From: Jiangella sp. DSM 45060
Lineage (GTDB): Bacteria > Actinomycetota > Actinomycetes > Jiangellales > Jiangellaceae
DNA length: 64,000 nt
Reading direction: 5' to 3'
Assembly (NCBI RefSeq): GCF_900105175.1
Contig: NZ_LT629771.1
Location: forward strand, 3,534,001-3,598,000
A program made the translations under genes and the position numbers. Positions 1 through 8,284 of the stretch are shown here, piece after piece (the first letter of the stretch is position 1; each line of letters begins with the position of its first letter). The notes under the pieces are model-generated. The model worked only from the letters and a program-made list of their open reading frames with translations, searched no databases and had not been told where the DNA came from.

Positions 1-779
1 CTCGCGGCGACGGACGAGCCCAGCTCGCCGCCGCCCCACACCACCGTCCGGGCCGGGATGCTGCCGCCGTCGTCGAGCTCGACGCGGTCCGGGTGGACGG
101 CCGCGACGCCGGTGCACAGCCGCACCTCGGCGCCCGCCTCCCGCAGCTTGCGGGCGGTGTACTCCTGCGCGTGCGCGGAGAACTCGCCGAGCAGCGCGTC
201 GCCGCGGTCGACGATGGTGATACGGCCGGGCCGGCCCAGCCGCCCGGACGCGTGCAGGGCACCCAGCAGCTCGGCGAGGGCGCCGGTGGTCTCGACGCCG
301 GTCGGTCCGCCGCCGACGACCACGACGTCGAGGGTTCCGGGCGCCGCGTCGCGCAGCAAGTCCTGCAGGTGCCGCCGCAGCCGCTCCGCGTCGGCGACGG
401 AGTACAGCGGGAACGCGTGCTCGGCGCCCGGGACGCCGAAGAAGTTCGGCCGGGCGCCCGCGGCCACGACGACGTGCGACCCGGTGAGGGTCCGGCCGTC
501 GGTCAGGACGAGGCCGTGGTCGGCCAGCCACACCTCGGCGACCTCCGCGGTCACGACGTCGACCGTCGCGTGCTCCCGGAAGATGGCCCGGTGCGGCCGG
601 GCGACGTCCTCGGCCGGCAGCTGCGAGCTGGCCACCTGGTACAACAGCGGCTGGAACTGGTGGTAGTCGTTGCGGTCGACCAGCGTCACGCCGACGCCGT
701 CCTCGGCCAGCCGGCGGGCACAGGCGACGCCGGCCAGCCCGCCGCCGAGGACGAGCACGCGGTCCGCGCTCCCGCTCAC
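1..779 (-). CDS. Type II NADH dehydrogenase-like FAD/NAD oxidoreductase (3' end outside window)
   Basis: About 259 N-terminal residues are visible. An N-terminal FAD-binding Rossmann motif (LGGGLAGVACARRLAEDG, residues ~11-28) and a second NAD-binding glycine motif (VVVVGGGPTGVE, ~152-163) match the two-dinucleotide-fold pyridine nucleotide-disulphide family. The segment DYHQFQPLLYQVA (~38-50) is typical of Ndh-2, which passes electrons from NADH to quinone at the membrane without pumping protons. The GTG start overlaps the TGA stop of the upstream GH15 gene by four bases (GTGA), so translation is probably coupled. The C-terminal membrane-anchor region lies beyond the window. A ferredoxin or other FAD reductase cannot be excluded. 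Confidence 0.82.
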   Translation of the reverse strand, partial: MSGSADRVLVLGGGLAGVACARRLAEDGVGVTLVDRNDYHQFQPLLYQVASSQLPAEDVARPHRAIFREHATVDVVTAEVAEVWLADHGLVLTDGRTLTGSHVVVAAGARPNFFGVPGAEHAFPLYSVADAERLRRHLQDLLRDAAPGTLDVVVVGGGPTGVETTGALAELLGALHASGRLGRPGRITIVDRGDALLGEFSAHAQEYTARKLREAGAEVRLCTGVAAVHPDRVELDDGGSIPARTVVWGGGELGSSVAA

Positions 780-2644
780 AGCGACAGCTCCGCGAGCCGC
801 TCGTGCAGGACGAGCCGGCCGGCGGCCTGGATCAGCGCGAGGTGCGAGAACGCCTGCGGGGTGTTGCCGAGATGACGGGCCCGGTCCACGTCGAACTCCT
901 CCGCGTACAGGCCGAGCGGCGAGGCGACCGCGAGCAGCCGCTCCATCAGGGCGGTCGCCCGCTCCATCTCGCCCACGGCCGCGAGGGCGGACACCAGCCA
1001 GAACGAGCAGATGAGGAAGGTCCCCTCCTTGCCGGCCAGGCCGTCGTCGGTCTCGTCGGTGCGGTAGCGCAGCACGAAGCCGTTCTCGGTGAGCTCCTCG
1101 TCGATGGCGTCGATGGTGGCCCGGATCCGCTCGTCGTCGTCGGGCAGGAACCCGAACAGCGGCGCGAGCAGGGTCGACGCGTCCAGGGCGTCGGTGTCGT
1201 AGTGCTGGCGCAGCACGCCGCGGTCGCTGACGCCGTGCTCGAGGATGTCCTGACGGATCTCCTCGGCCGCCGCGGCCCACGCCTGCTGCCGCTCGGGGTC
1301 GTCGCGGATCGCGGCCAGCTGGGCGGCGCGGTCCAGCGCGACCCAGCACATGAGCTTGGACGACACGTAGTGCTGCGGCTTGCCGCGGGCCTCCCAGATG
1401 CCCTGGTCCGGGTCGCGCCAGACCGCGGCGGCCGCCTCCGCCTGCGTCTTCACCAGCGGCCACAGCCGCCGCGGCAGGTGCCGGCTGCGGCGGGTGTGCA
1501 GCAGCAGCGCGTCGAGGACCGCGCCGTACACGTCGTTCTGACGCTGGTCGAACGCGCCGTTGCCGATCCGCACCGGCCGCGCGCCCTCGTAGCCGGACAG
1601 CTCGTCGCGCGTGGACTCGGTGAGGTCGCGCCGGCCGTCGACGCCGTACATGATCTGCAGGCTGCCGTCCTCCCGCGGCTCGACGTCCGCGACGAACTGC
1701 ATGAACTCCTCGGCCTCCCAGTCCAGGTTGAGGAAGTGCAGCGCCTGCAGGGTGAACGTGGTGTCGCGCATCCACGTGTAGCGGTAGTCCCAGTTGCGCT
1801 CGCCGCCCGGCGTCTCCGGCAGCGACGTCGTCAGCGCGGCCACCGTCGCGCCGGTCGGCATGTAGGTCAGGCCCTTGATGGTCAGGGCGGACCGTTCGAT
1901 GGGATGGCGCAGCGGGTGGTCGGGGATGCGGGCCCGGGCCAGCCAGTCGCGCCAGAAGCCGATGGTTCGGCCGACCCGTTCCCACGCGTCGTCGACGTCG
2001 TCCGGCACCGTCAGGTCGTGGTTCCACGACAGCGCGCAGTACGCCCGCTCGCCCTTCCGCAGCACGTGCCGGGCGCGCGCGGAGCCGCCCTCGATGCCGA
2101 TCGACAGGTCGGTGTTGAGCCGGACGGTCCGCCCGTCGCCGGTGGCGTCGGCCGTGTGCGCGCCGTCGTCGGCGCCGGTCACCGTCCACGTGGCGGGTTC
2201 GCGGCCGTAGTCGAAGGCCGCCTCGCAGACCGCCTCGATCTCGACCTCGCCGTCCAGGCACTCGGCGGTGCGCACCAGCAGGTGCTCCGCGTCGTCGTCG
2301 GTGGGCGGGCGGGTGTGCGGGGTGACGCGGTCGGTGCCCTGGCGCGGGCCCATGATGAGCGCATCGTGGATCCGCACCCACCCGCCGGTGGTGTGCCATG
2401 TCGTCTCCAGCACGTTCGTGCCGGGGACGTAGTGCCGCGACGTCGGGACGTTGATGCCGTACGGGCCCCAGCGGAACGACCCGGCGCCGCGGTCGAGCAG
2501 GTTGCCGAAGACGCTCGGCGCGTCGAACGCCGGCAGGCACAGCCAGTCGACCGAGCCGTCCGGGGCGACCAGTGCCCCGGTATGGCAGTCGGACAGGAAC
2601 GCGTAATCCGCGATGGGCGGGAACGGCGAGTTCGACAGGCTCAT
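776..2644 (-). CDS. GH15 family glucoamylase/trehalase-like glycoside hydrolase
   Basis: The 622-residue protein has the usual length of bacterial GH15 enzymes, with an N-terminal beta-sandwich (starting IADYAFLSDCHTGALVAPDG) and an (alpha/alpha)6 barrel. Family landmarks are GGERNWDYRYTWMRD (~280-294), GIWEARGKPQHYVSSKLMCW with probable general acid E418, and GKEGTFLICSFWLVSAL with probable general base E540. Actinobacterial members hydrolyse terminal alpha-glucose linkages or trehalose; the exact substrate cannot be read here. There is no signal peptide, so it acts in the cytoplasm. ATG overlaps the stop of the cydB remnant by four bases and its own stop overlaps the Ndh-like start, so it sits in a tightly coupled operon that originally included cytochrome bd genes. 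Confidence 0.88.
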   Translation of the reverse strand: MSLSNSPFPPIADYAFLSDCHTGALVAPDGSVDWLCLPAFDAPSVFGNLLDRGAGSFRWGPYGINVPTSRHYVPGTNVLETTWHTTGGWVRIHDALIMGPRQGTDRVTPHTRPPTDDDAEHLLVRTAECLDGEVEIEAVCEAAFDYGREPATWTVTGADDGAHTADATGDGRTVRLNTDLSIGIEGGSARARHVLRKGERAYCALSWNHDLTVPDDVDDAWERVGRTIGFWRDWLARARIPDHPLRHPIERSALTIKGLTYMPTGATVAALTTSLPETPGGERNWDYRYTWMRDTTFTLQALHFLNLDWEAEEFMQFVADVEPREDGSLQIMYGVDGRRDLTESTRDELSGYEGARPVRIGNGAFDQRQNDVYGAVLDALLLHTRRSRHLPRRLWPLVKTQAEAAAAVWRDPDQGIWEARGKPQHYVSSKLMCWVALDRAAQLAAIRDDPERQQAWAAAAEEIRQDILEHGVSDRGVLRQHYDTDALDASTLLAPLFGFLPDDDERIRATIDAIDEELTENGFVLRYRTDETDDGLAGKEGTFLICSFWLVSALAAVGEMERATALMERLLAVASPLGLYAEEFDVDRARHLGNTPQAFSHLALIQAAGRLVLHERLAELSL

Positions 2645-2985
2645 GAGCCCTCCTCGGGTAGAAGTCCGCGCTGGTCCAGGACGTAGAGGACGACCAAGCC
2701 GGGCACCACGACGACCGCGGCGAGCCCGACGACGACCAGAACGGTGATCAGGGTGGCGTCGGGCGCGGCGGCCAGGTACGCCAGGGCCGCGACCGCCGGC
2801 ACGCCGCCGAACACGAACGTCGGGTTGGCCCAGCTGGCCACGGGATCGCCGGGCCGCCCACCCGCCGGCACCCGGCCCGACGCGATGCCGAGGGCCGCGA
2901 TGGCCAGCGGCCGGGCGCCGCGTTCGGCGCCGCCGGCGTACGCCACGATCCCGGCCATCGGCACGATGGCGACCGCCGTACTCAC
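2641..2985 (-). pseudogene. cydB: Eroded cytochrome bd oxidase subunit II (cydB remnant)
   Basis: An open frame of 114 codons retains two recognisable pieces of CydB: a middle part (PAGGRPGDPVASWANPTFVFGG, then a transmembrane stretch) joined directly to the C-terminal helix and tail (TLITVLVVVGLAAVVVVPGL... LYVLDQRGLLPEE). Intact CydB is roughly 330-350 residues, so the N-terminus and a large internal block are gone. The frame still begins with GTG in a GTGA overlap with the cydA remnant and ends in an ATGA overlap with GH15. Without most helices it cannot form an oxidase subunit. It could be translated as a short membrane peptide. Confidence 0.66.
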
Positions 2986-3497
2986 GGCGCCGGCTCCCGC
3001 TCGGCCGGCGCGCGCGGGCCGTAGGGCACGCCGGACGCGGCGGCGGCGCGCAGGAACCACCTGCTCTGCGGCATCCGGCGGCGGATCGCCCAGACGATGC
3101 CGTACCAGACGGAGAGCAGGAACAGCAGCGTCCCGAGCCCGACCATGATCTCCCAGGACAGGTGCACGATGTTGACCTGCCGGGTGCCCACCACCAGCTG
3201 CACGGCCGTCAAGGCGGCGATGATCAGGTGGGCGGCCTGCAGCGGCATCGCGTCGTTGAAGATCACCTTCCATGGGTCGACGTCGACGATGTTCCCTCGC
3301 TGTCGAGCGTGAAGCCGCCCGGCGCGTTCATCCAGGCGTTGGCGGCGACGACGGAGGCGCTGCCGAGGATGCCGGCCAGAGGCCCACGACACCCCGAGCG
3401 GCACCAGGATGATGTGGAAGCCGAGCGTGAAGGCCAGCTGGCCGCGTGCCCACGGCACGGGGTCGACGGCGGCCAGCGTGGCGAGTCCGGAACCCAT
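2982..3497 (-). pseudogene. cydA: Eroded, frameshifted cytochrome bd oxidase subunit I (cydA remnant)
   Basis: Fragments of CydA follow one another on the minus strand: the N-terminal helix (VPWARGQLAFTLGFHIILVP), then in another frame LAGILGSASVVAANAWMN and GGFTLDSEG, then back in frame NIVDVDPWKVIFNDAMPLQA and VHLSWEIMVGLGTLLFLLSV. Normal CydA is about 450-500 residues; here ~170 remain. At least three internal segments are missing and two frame changes occur, one near 3380 and one at about 3294, where one base is missing from a GGC-AAC context. The Q-loop and several haem ligands are absent, so no functional subunit can be made. See finding. Confidence 0.74.
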
Positions 3498-3506
3498 GGC
3501 AGCGCC

Positions 3507-6080
3507 TCAGACCAGGCCCAGCTGACGGGCCCGGCGGACAGCCTCGTTGCGCCGGGTCGCGGACAGCTTGTGCAGGATCCCGCGCACGTGCGTGCGCACG
3601 GTGTTGACGGAGATGTACATCGCCGCCGCGACCTCCTCGGTCGTGAGCAGCGACGACAGGTGCCGCAGGACCTCCAGTTCGCGGTCGGTCAGCGCGCGGG
3701 CCACAGGCAGGAGGCCGGCCGGCGGCTCGTCCGGACGGCCCGGCGGCGGGCTCGGCGCCTGGCTCGGTGCCGGGCGCAGCCAGTCCGCGCGCGCCGGCAC
3801 CGCCGCGTCGGACCGGATCAGCCGCCGGACCCGCGGCGAGAGGTGGGCGAACGGGCGGCGCAGGCCCTCGCGCCGGGCCAGCGCCAGCGCGCGGACGACG
3901 TCGGACCGCGCGGTTCCGGCGGCGCCCCGGCCGAGCTGGCCGTGCGCGTGCCGCAGCAGTTGCTCCACCCGGGCGGCGTCCGGCTCGATCCCGGCCGGGC
4001 GCGGTGCGGTGGCGGCCGTCTCGGCCTCGATCAGCGCCCGCACCCACGGCGGACCGGCGCCGGCGGCGCCCGCGAGCCGCCGCGCGCCTTCGGTGTCGCC
4101 GTGGTCGCGGCGCAGGCGGACCTGCAGCAGTGTCGCGACCGACGACAGCAGCCCGTCGGCGCGGCACTCCGGCACTCGGAGGGCCCGGCGCAGCCAGTGT
4201 TCGGCGGCGGTCAGGTCCTGCCGCTGCGACGCCACCCAGGCGCGCGCCAGGTGGGCGGCGGCGGGCCGGTCCGCGGCGGGGACGGAGCACGCGGCGGCCA
4301 GTTCGTCGGCCGCGCCGGCGAGGTCCGCGACCCGCGACAGCGCTCCCCGGCCGGCCTCGGCCAGCGCCAGCGTCCCCAGGCCGCGCAGCCGGATCGCCGC
4401 GGCGGCGCCGTCGCCCGGGCCGACGTCACCCGGGCCGCCGCGGTCGCCGTCGTCCGCGCTCGCGGCGAGCGCGGCGGTCAGGTGGGTGCGGGCGCCGGCC
4501 GGGTGGCCGGCCCGCAGCCGCGCGGTGCCGGCGGCGAGCAGCGCCAGCGCCCGCAGCTCGTCGCTCCGGCCGGCGCGCGCGGTGGCCGGCGAGCCGAGCG
4601 CGTCCAGCAGGTGTCCCGCGGCCGCGAGCGTCGCGTCCGCGTCACCCACCGTGTCGGACAGCATGGTGCGGGTGACGGCGACGGCCAGGGCCCGCCCGGT
4701 GCCGGCCGTGGCCAGGTGCTCCTCGCACCGGGACAACTCCCGCGCGGCCCGGCTCGCGTCACCGCGCCGGACGGCGAGCGCGGCCCGCAATACCGCGACG
4801 GCCGGGGCGTCCAGGTCGTCGGGCAGCCACTCCAGCCTCCGGGACAGCTCCGGCGGCGCGCCGGGCACCAGCAGCGGGGCCAGCGCCGCATCGTCGACGA
4901 CGAGCGCCGCGGCGCCGGCCCAGTCCTCCGCGGCCGCCAGTTGCTCCACCGCCTCGGCGAGGCGGCCCGCACCGGCGAACCAGTAGGCGGCCCGGCGACG
5001 CAGCTCGGCGGCCGCCGCGGGGCTCTCGTCGGCCAGCACCGTGCCCAGCAGGGCGCGGACCAGCGGGTGTGTCCGGTAGCTGCCGGCCGCGCCGGGCACC
5101 GGCAGGACGAAGGCGTTGCCGCGGGCGAGCTCGGACAGCAGCCGGTCGCTGTCGCCGCGCCCGGTCAGCTCGCGGGCCAGGCCGGGCGGCAGCTCGGCCG
5201 CGACGCTGACGCGGGCCAGGAACTCCAGGTGGTCCGGCGGCAGCGCCTCGAGCACCTCCGCCGCCAGGTACTCGGCCAGCGCCGAACCGGCCGGCACGAG
5301 CTCACTGCGGGCGACGTCGGCCGCGGCGCCGGCGGGCCGCTGCTGCGCCGCGAGCGCCAGGAACCGGACACCGGCCGCCCAGCCCTCGGTGCGTTCGGCG
5401 ACGATCCGGGTCAGCTCCTGGGTGCGCACGCCGTGCAGGTCGAGCAGCGCGCCGACCTCGGCCGGGGTGAAGGCGAGGTCGTCGTAGCGGACCTCGGTGA
5501 CCGTCCCGTCCAAGAGGTAGCGGTGCAGCGGCAGCACCGGCTCCGCCCGTGTGACCAGGACCAGCCGGAACCGCGGCGCGGCGGCCCGCAGCAGCTGGTC
5601 CAGTTGACGGCCGGCGCGGCGGTCGGTGAGGCGTTCGGCCTGGTCGAGCACGAGCGCCACCGGCGCGTCGTGCGCGAGCAGCCCCGCGGCGAGCCGGTCG
5701 ACCGGCGACGGGCCGGCGTCGTCCCCGCCGTCGACCCGCACGCCCGCCCGGGCCAGGGCGGCGACCACGTCCGGCCAGAACGCGCCGGGCCGTTCGTCGG
5801 CCTCGGCCAGCGTCAGCCACGCGGGCGGGCCGGCCAGCGCGGCCGCCGACGCGGACCGGGCCGCCCAGGTCGCGGCGGCCACCGTCTTCCCCGCCCCCGC
5901 GGGCGCGCGGACCAGCGTGAGCGGCGTGCCGCGGACCCCGTCCCCGATCGCGTCGGCGACGCGGTGCCGCTCGACGACCGGGAACGCGTGCGGCGGCGGA
6001 CTCAGGCGCGTGACCGGCGGCAGCGCCCGGCCGTCGTCCACGCGCGCGCCCTCGGTCGTTCTGGCAGCGTGCCCCGTCAC
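3507..6080 (-). CDS. LuxR-family regulator with N-terminal AAA/STAND ATPase (MalT/LAL type)
   Basis: This is an 857-residue large ATP-binding LuxR regulator. Residues ~50-70 carry a Walker A loop (RAPAGAGKTVAAATW), ~140-150 a Walker B-like VALVLDQAER, and the centre is an alanine-rich, helical TPR-like repeat region. The last ~65 residues are a LuxR helix-turn-helix (LTDRELEVLRHLSSLLTTEE ... YISVNTVRTHVRGILHKL). Such proteins act as cytoplasmic signal-integrating transcription activators; inducer and targets are not evident. The start is GTG at 6080, preceded by a purine-rich GGGGTGAGG. A 14-bp LacI-type palindrome lies about 65 bp upstream (6142-6155). Neighbours give no clear pathway. Confidence 0.85.
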   Translation of the reverse strand: MTGHAARTTEGARVDDGRALPPVTRLSPPPHAFPVVERHRVADAIGDGVRGTPLTLVRAPAGAGKTVAAATWAARSASAAALAGPPAWLTLAEADERPGAFWPDVVAALARAGVRVDGGDDAGPSPVDRLAAGLLAHDAPVALVLDQAERLTDRRAGRQLDQLLRAAAPRFRLVLVTRAEPVLPLHRYLLDGTVTEVRYDDLAFTPAEVGALLDLHGVRTQELTRIVAERTEGWAAGVRFLALAAQQRPAGAAADVARSELVPAGSALAEYLAAEVLEALPPDHLEFLARVSVAAELPPGLARELTGRGDSDRLLSELARGNAFVLPVPGAAGSYRTHPLVRALLGTVLADESPAAAAELRRRAAYWFAGAGRLAEAVEQLAAAEDWAGAAALVVDDAALAPLLVPGAPPELSRRLEWLPDDLDAPAVAVLRAALAVRRGDASRAARELSRCEEHLATAGTGRALAVAVTRTMLSDTVGDADATLAAAGHLLDALGSPATARAGRSDELRALALLAAGTARLRAGHPAGARTHLTAALAASADDGDRGGPGDVGPGDGAAAAIRLRGLGTLALAEAGRGALSRVADLAGAADELAAACSVPAADRPAAAHLARAWVASQRQDLTAAEHWLRRALRVPECRADGLLSSVATLLQVRLRRDHGDTEGARRLAGAAGAGPPWVRALIEAETAATAPRPAGIEPDAARVEQLLRHAHGQLGRGAAGTARSDVVRALALARREGLRRPFAHLSPRVRRLIRSDAAVPARADWLRPAPSQAPSPPPGRPDEPPAGLLPVARALTDRELEVLRHLSSLLTTEEVAAAMYISVNTVRTHVRGILHKLSATRRNEAVRRARQLGLV

Positions 6081-6141
6081 GATGCCTCACCCCCGTGCCA
6101 CTCTCAGCGCCGAGCCTGCGGGCGGCATCACCCGGAACGGG

Positions 6142-6155
6142 TTAGAGCGCTCTCA
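6142..6155. promoter_or_regulatory. LacI-type operator-like palindrome upstream of luxR gene
   Basis: TTAGAGCGCTCTCA contains the perfect 10-bp palindrome AGAGCGCTCT and resembles the TGGGAGCGCTCCCA class of actinobacterial LacI-family operators. It lies 62 bp upstream of the luxR-type start and overlaps the stop region of the next gene. No lacI gene is in the window. Confidence 0.35.
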
Positions 6156-6950
6156 TCTGCCCATGAAAAGGCCGCTGTCGAGGTCGCTGACGACCGCGTC
6201 GATGGCGTCTCCGTCGACGGTGATCGGGCCGCGCCACGGCGCGCTGAGCGCGAACAGCAGCGCGAGGCTGAGCCCCACCACCCCAGCCAGGCCGACGACC
6301 AGCAACGAGATCCGCGTACCGCCGCGCACGGCCAGCGCGCTCGCGTTGGCGATCAGAGCGACCCCGCTGGCCACCAGCGTGCCCACGTAGAGCGCCGGGA
6401 TCTCGTGGCCGGCGGCGACGACGCGGGCCCGCCGCGTGCTCGTCACCGCGTCCACCGAGGTGAGCAGCTCGGTCGAGGCCGGGGTGCCGATCTGCGGCCA
6501 GCGGGCCGCCTGCGTGCGGACCGCCCGCTCCAGCAGCGCGATCGACCGCTCGGTGCGGGCGTCCTCGCCGCTGGCGGCGGCCGCGCCGCTCCACTCGTGG
6601 GCGCGGGTCGTCACCAGGTACTCGCGCAGTGCGGCGTGGACGGGTTCCGCGTCGACGCCCGGGTTGGTGGCGGCCCAGGCCAGCCGGGCCGCGGCGGCCC
6701 CCTCGTCGCTGACGTAGCCCTCCGCCGCCCGCAGGTAGCCGGCCTCACTGGACAGCGTCAGCGCGGTGAGGATCGCGAACGCCGCGCCCAGCGCCGGCAT
6801 CAGCGGCGCGGCGATCTGCTGCACGCGATCCCGCCCGGACTCCGGCACCAGCGCCCGCACGGCCACCGTCGACGCGACGACGACCAGCAGCGCCAGCGCC
6901 AGGCAGCCCACCACGAGCACACCGGACGGCAGCGAGCTGAGCCGGCTCAT
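6153..6950 (-). CDS. DUF4239 (bestrophin-like) membrane protein
   Basis: This 265-residue protein has two N-terminal hydrophobic helices (~10-30 and ~50-65), a soluble middle region and two C-terminal helices (~190-240), the layout of the DUF4239/bestrophin-like family. The ATGA overlap (6947-6950) with the upstream paralogue-like gene suggests they are made together and may form a hetero-oligomer. No enzymatic motif is visible. Function is unknown; channel activity is only a family-name inference. Confidence 0.62.
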   Translation of the reverse strand: MSRLSSLPSGVLVVGCLALALLVVVASTVAVRALVPESGRDRVQQIAAPLMPALGAAFAILTALTLSSEAGYLRAAEGYVSDEGAAAARLAWAATNPGVDAEPVHAALREYLVTTRAHEWSGAAAASGEDARTERSIALLERAVRTQAARWPQIGTPASTELLTSVDAVTSTRRARVVAAGHEIPALYVGTLVASGVALIANASALAVRGGTRISLLVVGLAGVVGLSLALLFALSAPWRGPITVDGDAIDAVVSDLDSGLFMGR

Positions 6951-7783
6951 CCGCCGGCCGCCAGCGCGACACCGCGCTCGTCACAGGGCGGCGGCTCGTC
7001 GTCGCCGGCCAGTGCCATCTCCTCGTCGATGACCTGCAGCGCCCGCTCCATCGCCACCGGCTGCAGCCCGCCGATTCCCGGGTGGAACGGGTCGTCGAGC
7101 GCCTGCACGAGCAGCAGCAGCGCCGTGATGACGGAGACGACCGTGCCCATGAGCAGTGCCTGCACCTGGATCGCCTCGCCGCTGTCGGCGAAGAACAGCA
7201 TGTACACGAAGATCAGCACCGAGGCGAAGACCAGCACGATCCACAGGGGCGCCGGGATGACGCCGACCGCGCCGTGGATGCGGTCGTTGCGCGCCGCCTC
7301 CCGCGCCGACGTCTGGCTGAGCCAGGCGTCGAACGCCGATTCCTGCACCGCGGTCTCCGGCTGGACCGTCCGGATGGTGCCGAACAGCTGCGCGCCCCAC
7401 GGGTTGAGCTCCTCGCCGAGGGTGCCGGCGTACATCCGCTCCCACTGCACGCCCGCGACCGACCGCGCGTAGCAGACCAGCTCTCCGGTGAGCTCCGCGG
7501 CGACGGGCTCCGGCAGCAGCCGCGCCGTCTCGACCTGCTGCGCGACCAGCAGGGCCTCGTCCTCGGCGCCGGCCCGCGCCGCGTCGTAGCTGGTGAAGGA
7601 GAGGAAGACGACGAACCCGAGCAGCACCGCGAACCCCGTGGCCAGCACGCCGAACACCCCGGCGGCGCGGTCGCCGTCGTGGAAGTAGCCGCCGTCGGGC
7701 GCCCGCCGCCGGACCAGCAGCATGGCGGCGATCGCCACCGACGTCACCACGGCGACGATCACCGCGCCGACGACGATGTTCAT
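6947..7783 (-). CDS. DUF4239 (bestrophin-like) membrane protein, second copy
   Basis: This 278-residue protein has a similar arrangement to its downstream neighbour: an N-terminal helix (IVVGAVIVAVVTSVAIAAML), a second helix around 45-65 (FGVLATGFAVLLGFVVFLSF), a soluble helical region rich in Glu, and two C-terminal helices (~170-230). It is the first gene of a two-gene unit joined by a 4-bp overlap. The two proteins are only weakly alike outside the helices, so they look like old duplicates. The ATG at 7783 was chosen because it precedes the first helix directly. No function can be assigned. Confidence 0.62.
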   Translation of the reverse strand: MNIVVGAVIVAVVTSVAIAAMLLVRRRAPDGGYFHDGDRAAGVFGVLATGFAVLLGFVVFLSFTSYDAARAGAEDEALLVAQQVETARLLPEPVAAELTGELVCYARSVAGVQWERMYAGTLGEELNPWGAQLFGTIRTVQPETAVQESAFDAWLSQTSAREAARNDRIHGAVGVIPAPLWIVLVFASVLIFVYMLFFADSGEAIQVQALLMGTVVSVITALLLLVQALDDPFHPGIGGLQPVAMERALQVIDEEMALAGDDEPPPCDERGVALAAGG

Positions 7784-7796
7784 CGGCGCCGAGCGG

Positions 7797-8231
7797 TCAG
7801 GTGCCGGCGGTGATGTCGCGGCCGTGGATCGTCAGCGACCAGATGACGGCGACGGACGCGGCGACGATGAGGATCGCCCACAGCGGGTAGTACGGCAGCC
7901 ACGCGAACGCCGCCACCATGCTGATCGCCGCGAACACGACGCCGACGGCGCGCGCCGCGACCGACCCGGTGATCAGGGCGGCGCCCGCGATCACCAGCAC
8001 GATGCCCAGGATGAGGTTGATCCAGCCCCAGGTGGTCGCGTCGAAGTCGAAGACCCACTCCTGCACCCTGGTGAAGAAGTCGTCGTCGAACAGCGCGACC
8101 AGCCCGGCGATCGCGTGCCACGTGCCGACCATCGCCATCATGACGGCGGCGAACACGGTCCATCCGACGGCCCACGCGGACGGCTCGCGCCGGCGTGGTC
8201 CTGCGCCTGTCGGCGTCTCGATGTCGGTCAT
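7797..8231 (-). CDS. DUF7144 family membrane protein
   Basis: A 144-residue protein with four evenly spaced hydrophobic helices (starting WAVGWTVFAAVMMAMVGTWH, then NLILGIVLVIAGAALITG, then two more). The acidic loop after helix 1 (FDDDFFTRVQEWVFDFDATTWGWINL) is characteristic of this actinobacterial family, often seen as multi-copy small membrane proteins. The role is unknown; stress-associated expression is reported for some neighbourhoods but cannot be read from this sequence. It lies 13 bp upstream of the DUF4239 pair on the same strand and may be their first gene. Confidence 0.65.
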   Translation of the reverse strand: MTDIETPTGAGPRRREPSAWAVGWTVFAAVMMAMVGTWHAIAGLVALFDDDFFTRVQEWVFDFDATTWGWINLILGIVLVIAGAALITGSVAARAVGVVFAAISMVAAFAWLPYYPLWAILIVAASVAVIWSLTIHGRDITAGT

Positions 8232-8284
8232 GCCCCGACGCTCCCGCGCCGGATGTCCGTTCGCCTCACCCCTGGCGGGTGAGC

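Noticed and set aside
803-2686. 627-codon plus-strand open frame
   Set aside because: Antisense shadow of the GH15 gene; no recognisable domain.
3507-6080. Polyketide-cluster activator
   Set aside because: LAL regulators often sit in such clusters, but no biosynthetic gene is in the window.
3162-7472. 1436-codon plus-strand open frame
   Set aside because: Antisense to the LuxR and DUF4239 genes; Arg/Gln/Pro-rich composition without domains is typical for the shadow frame of high-GC genes.
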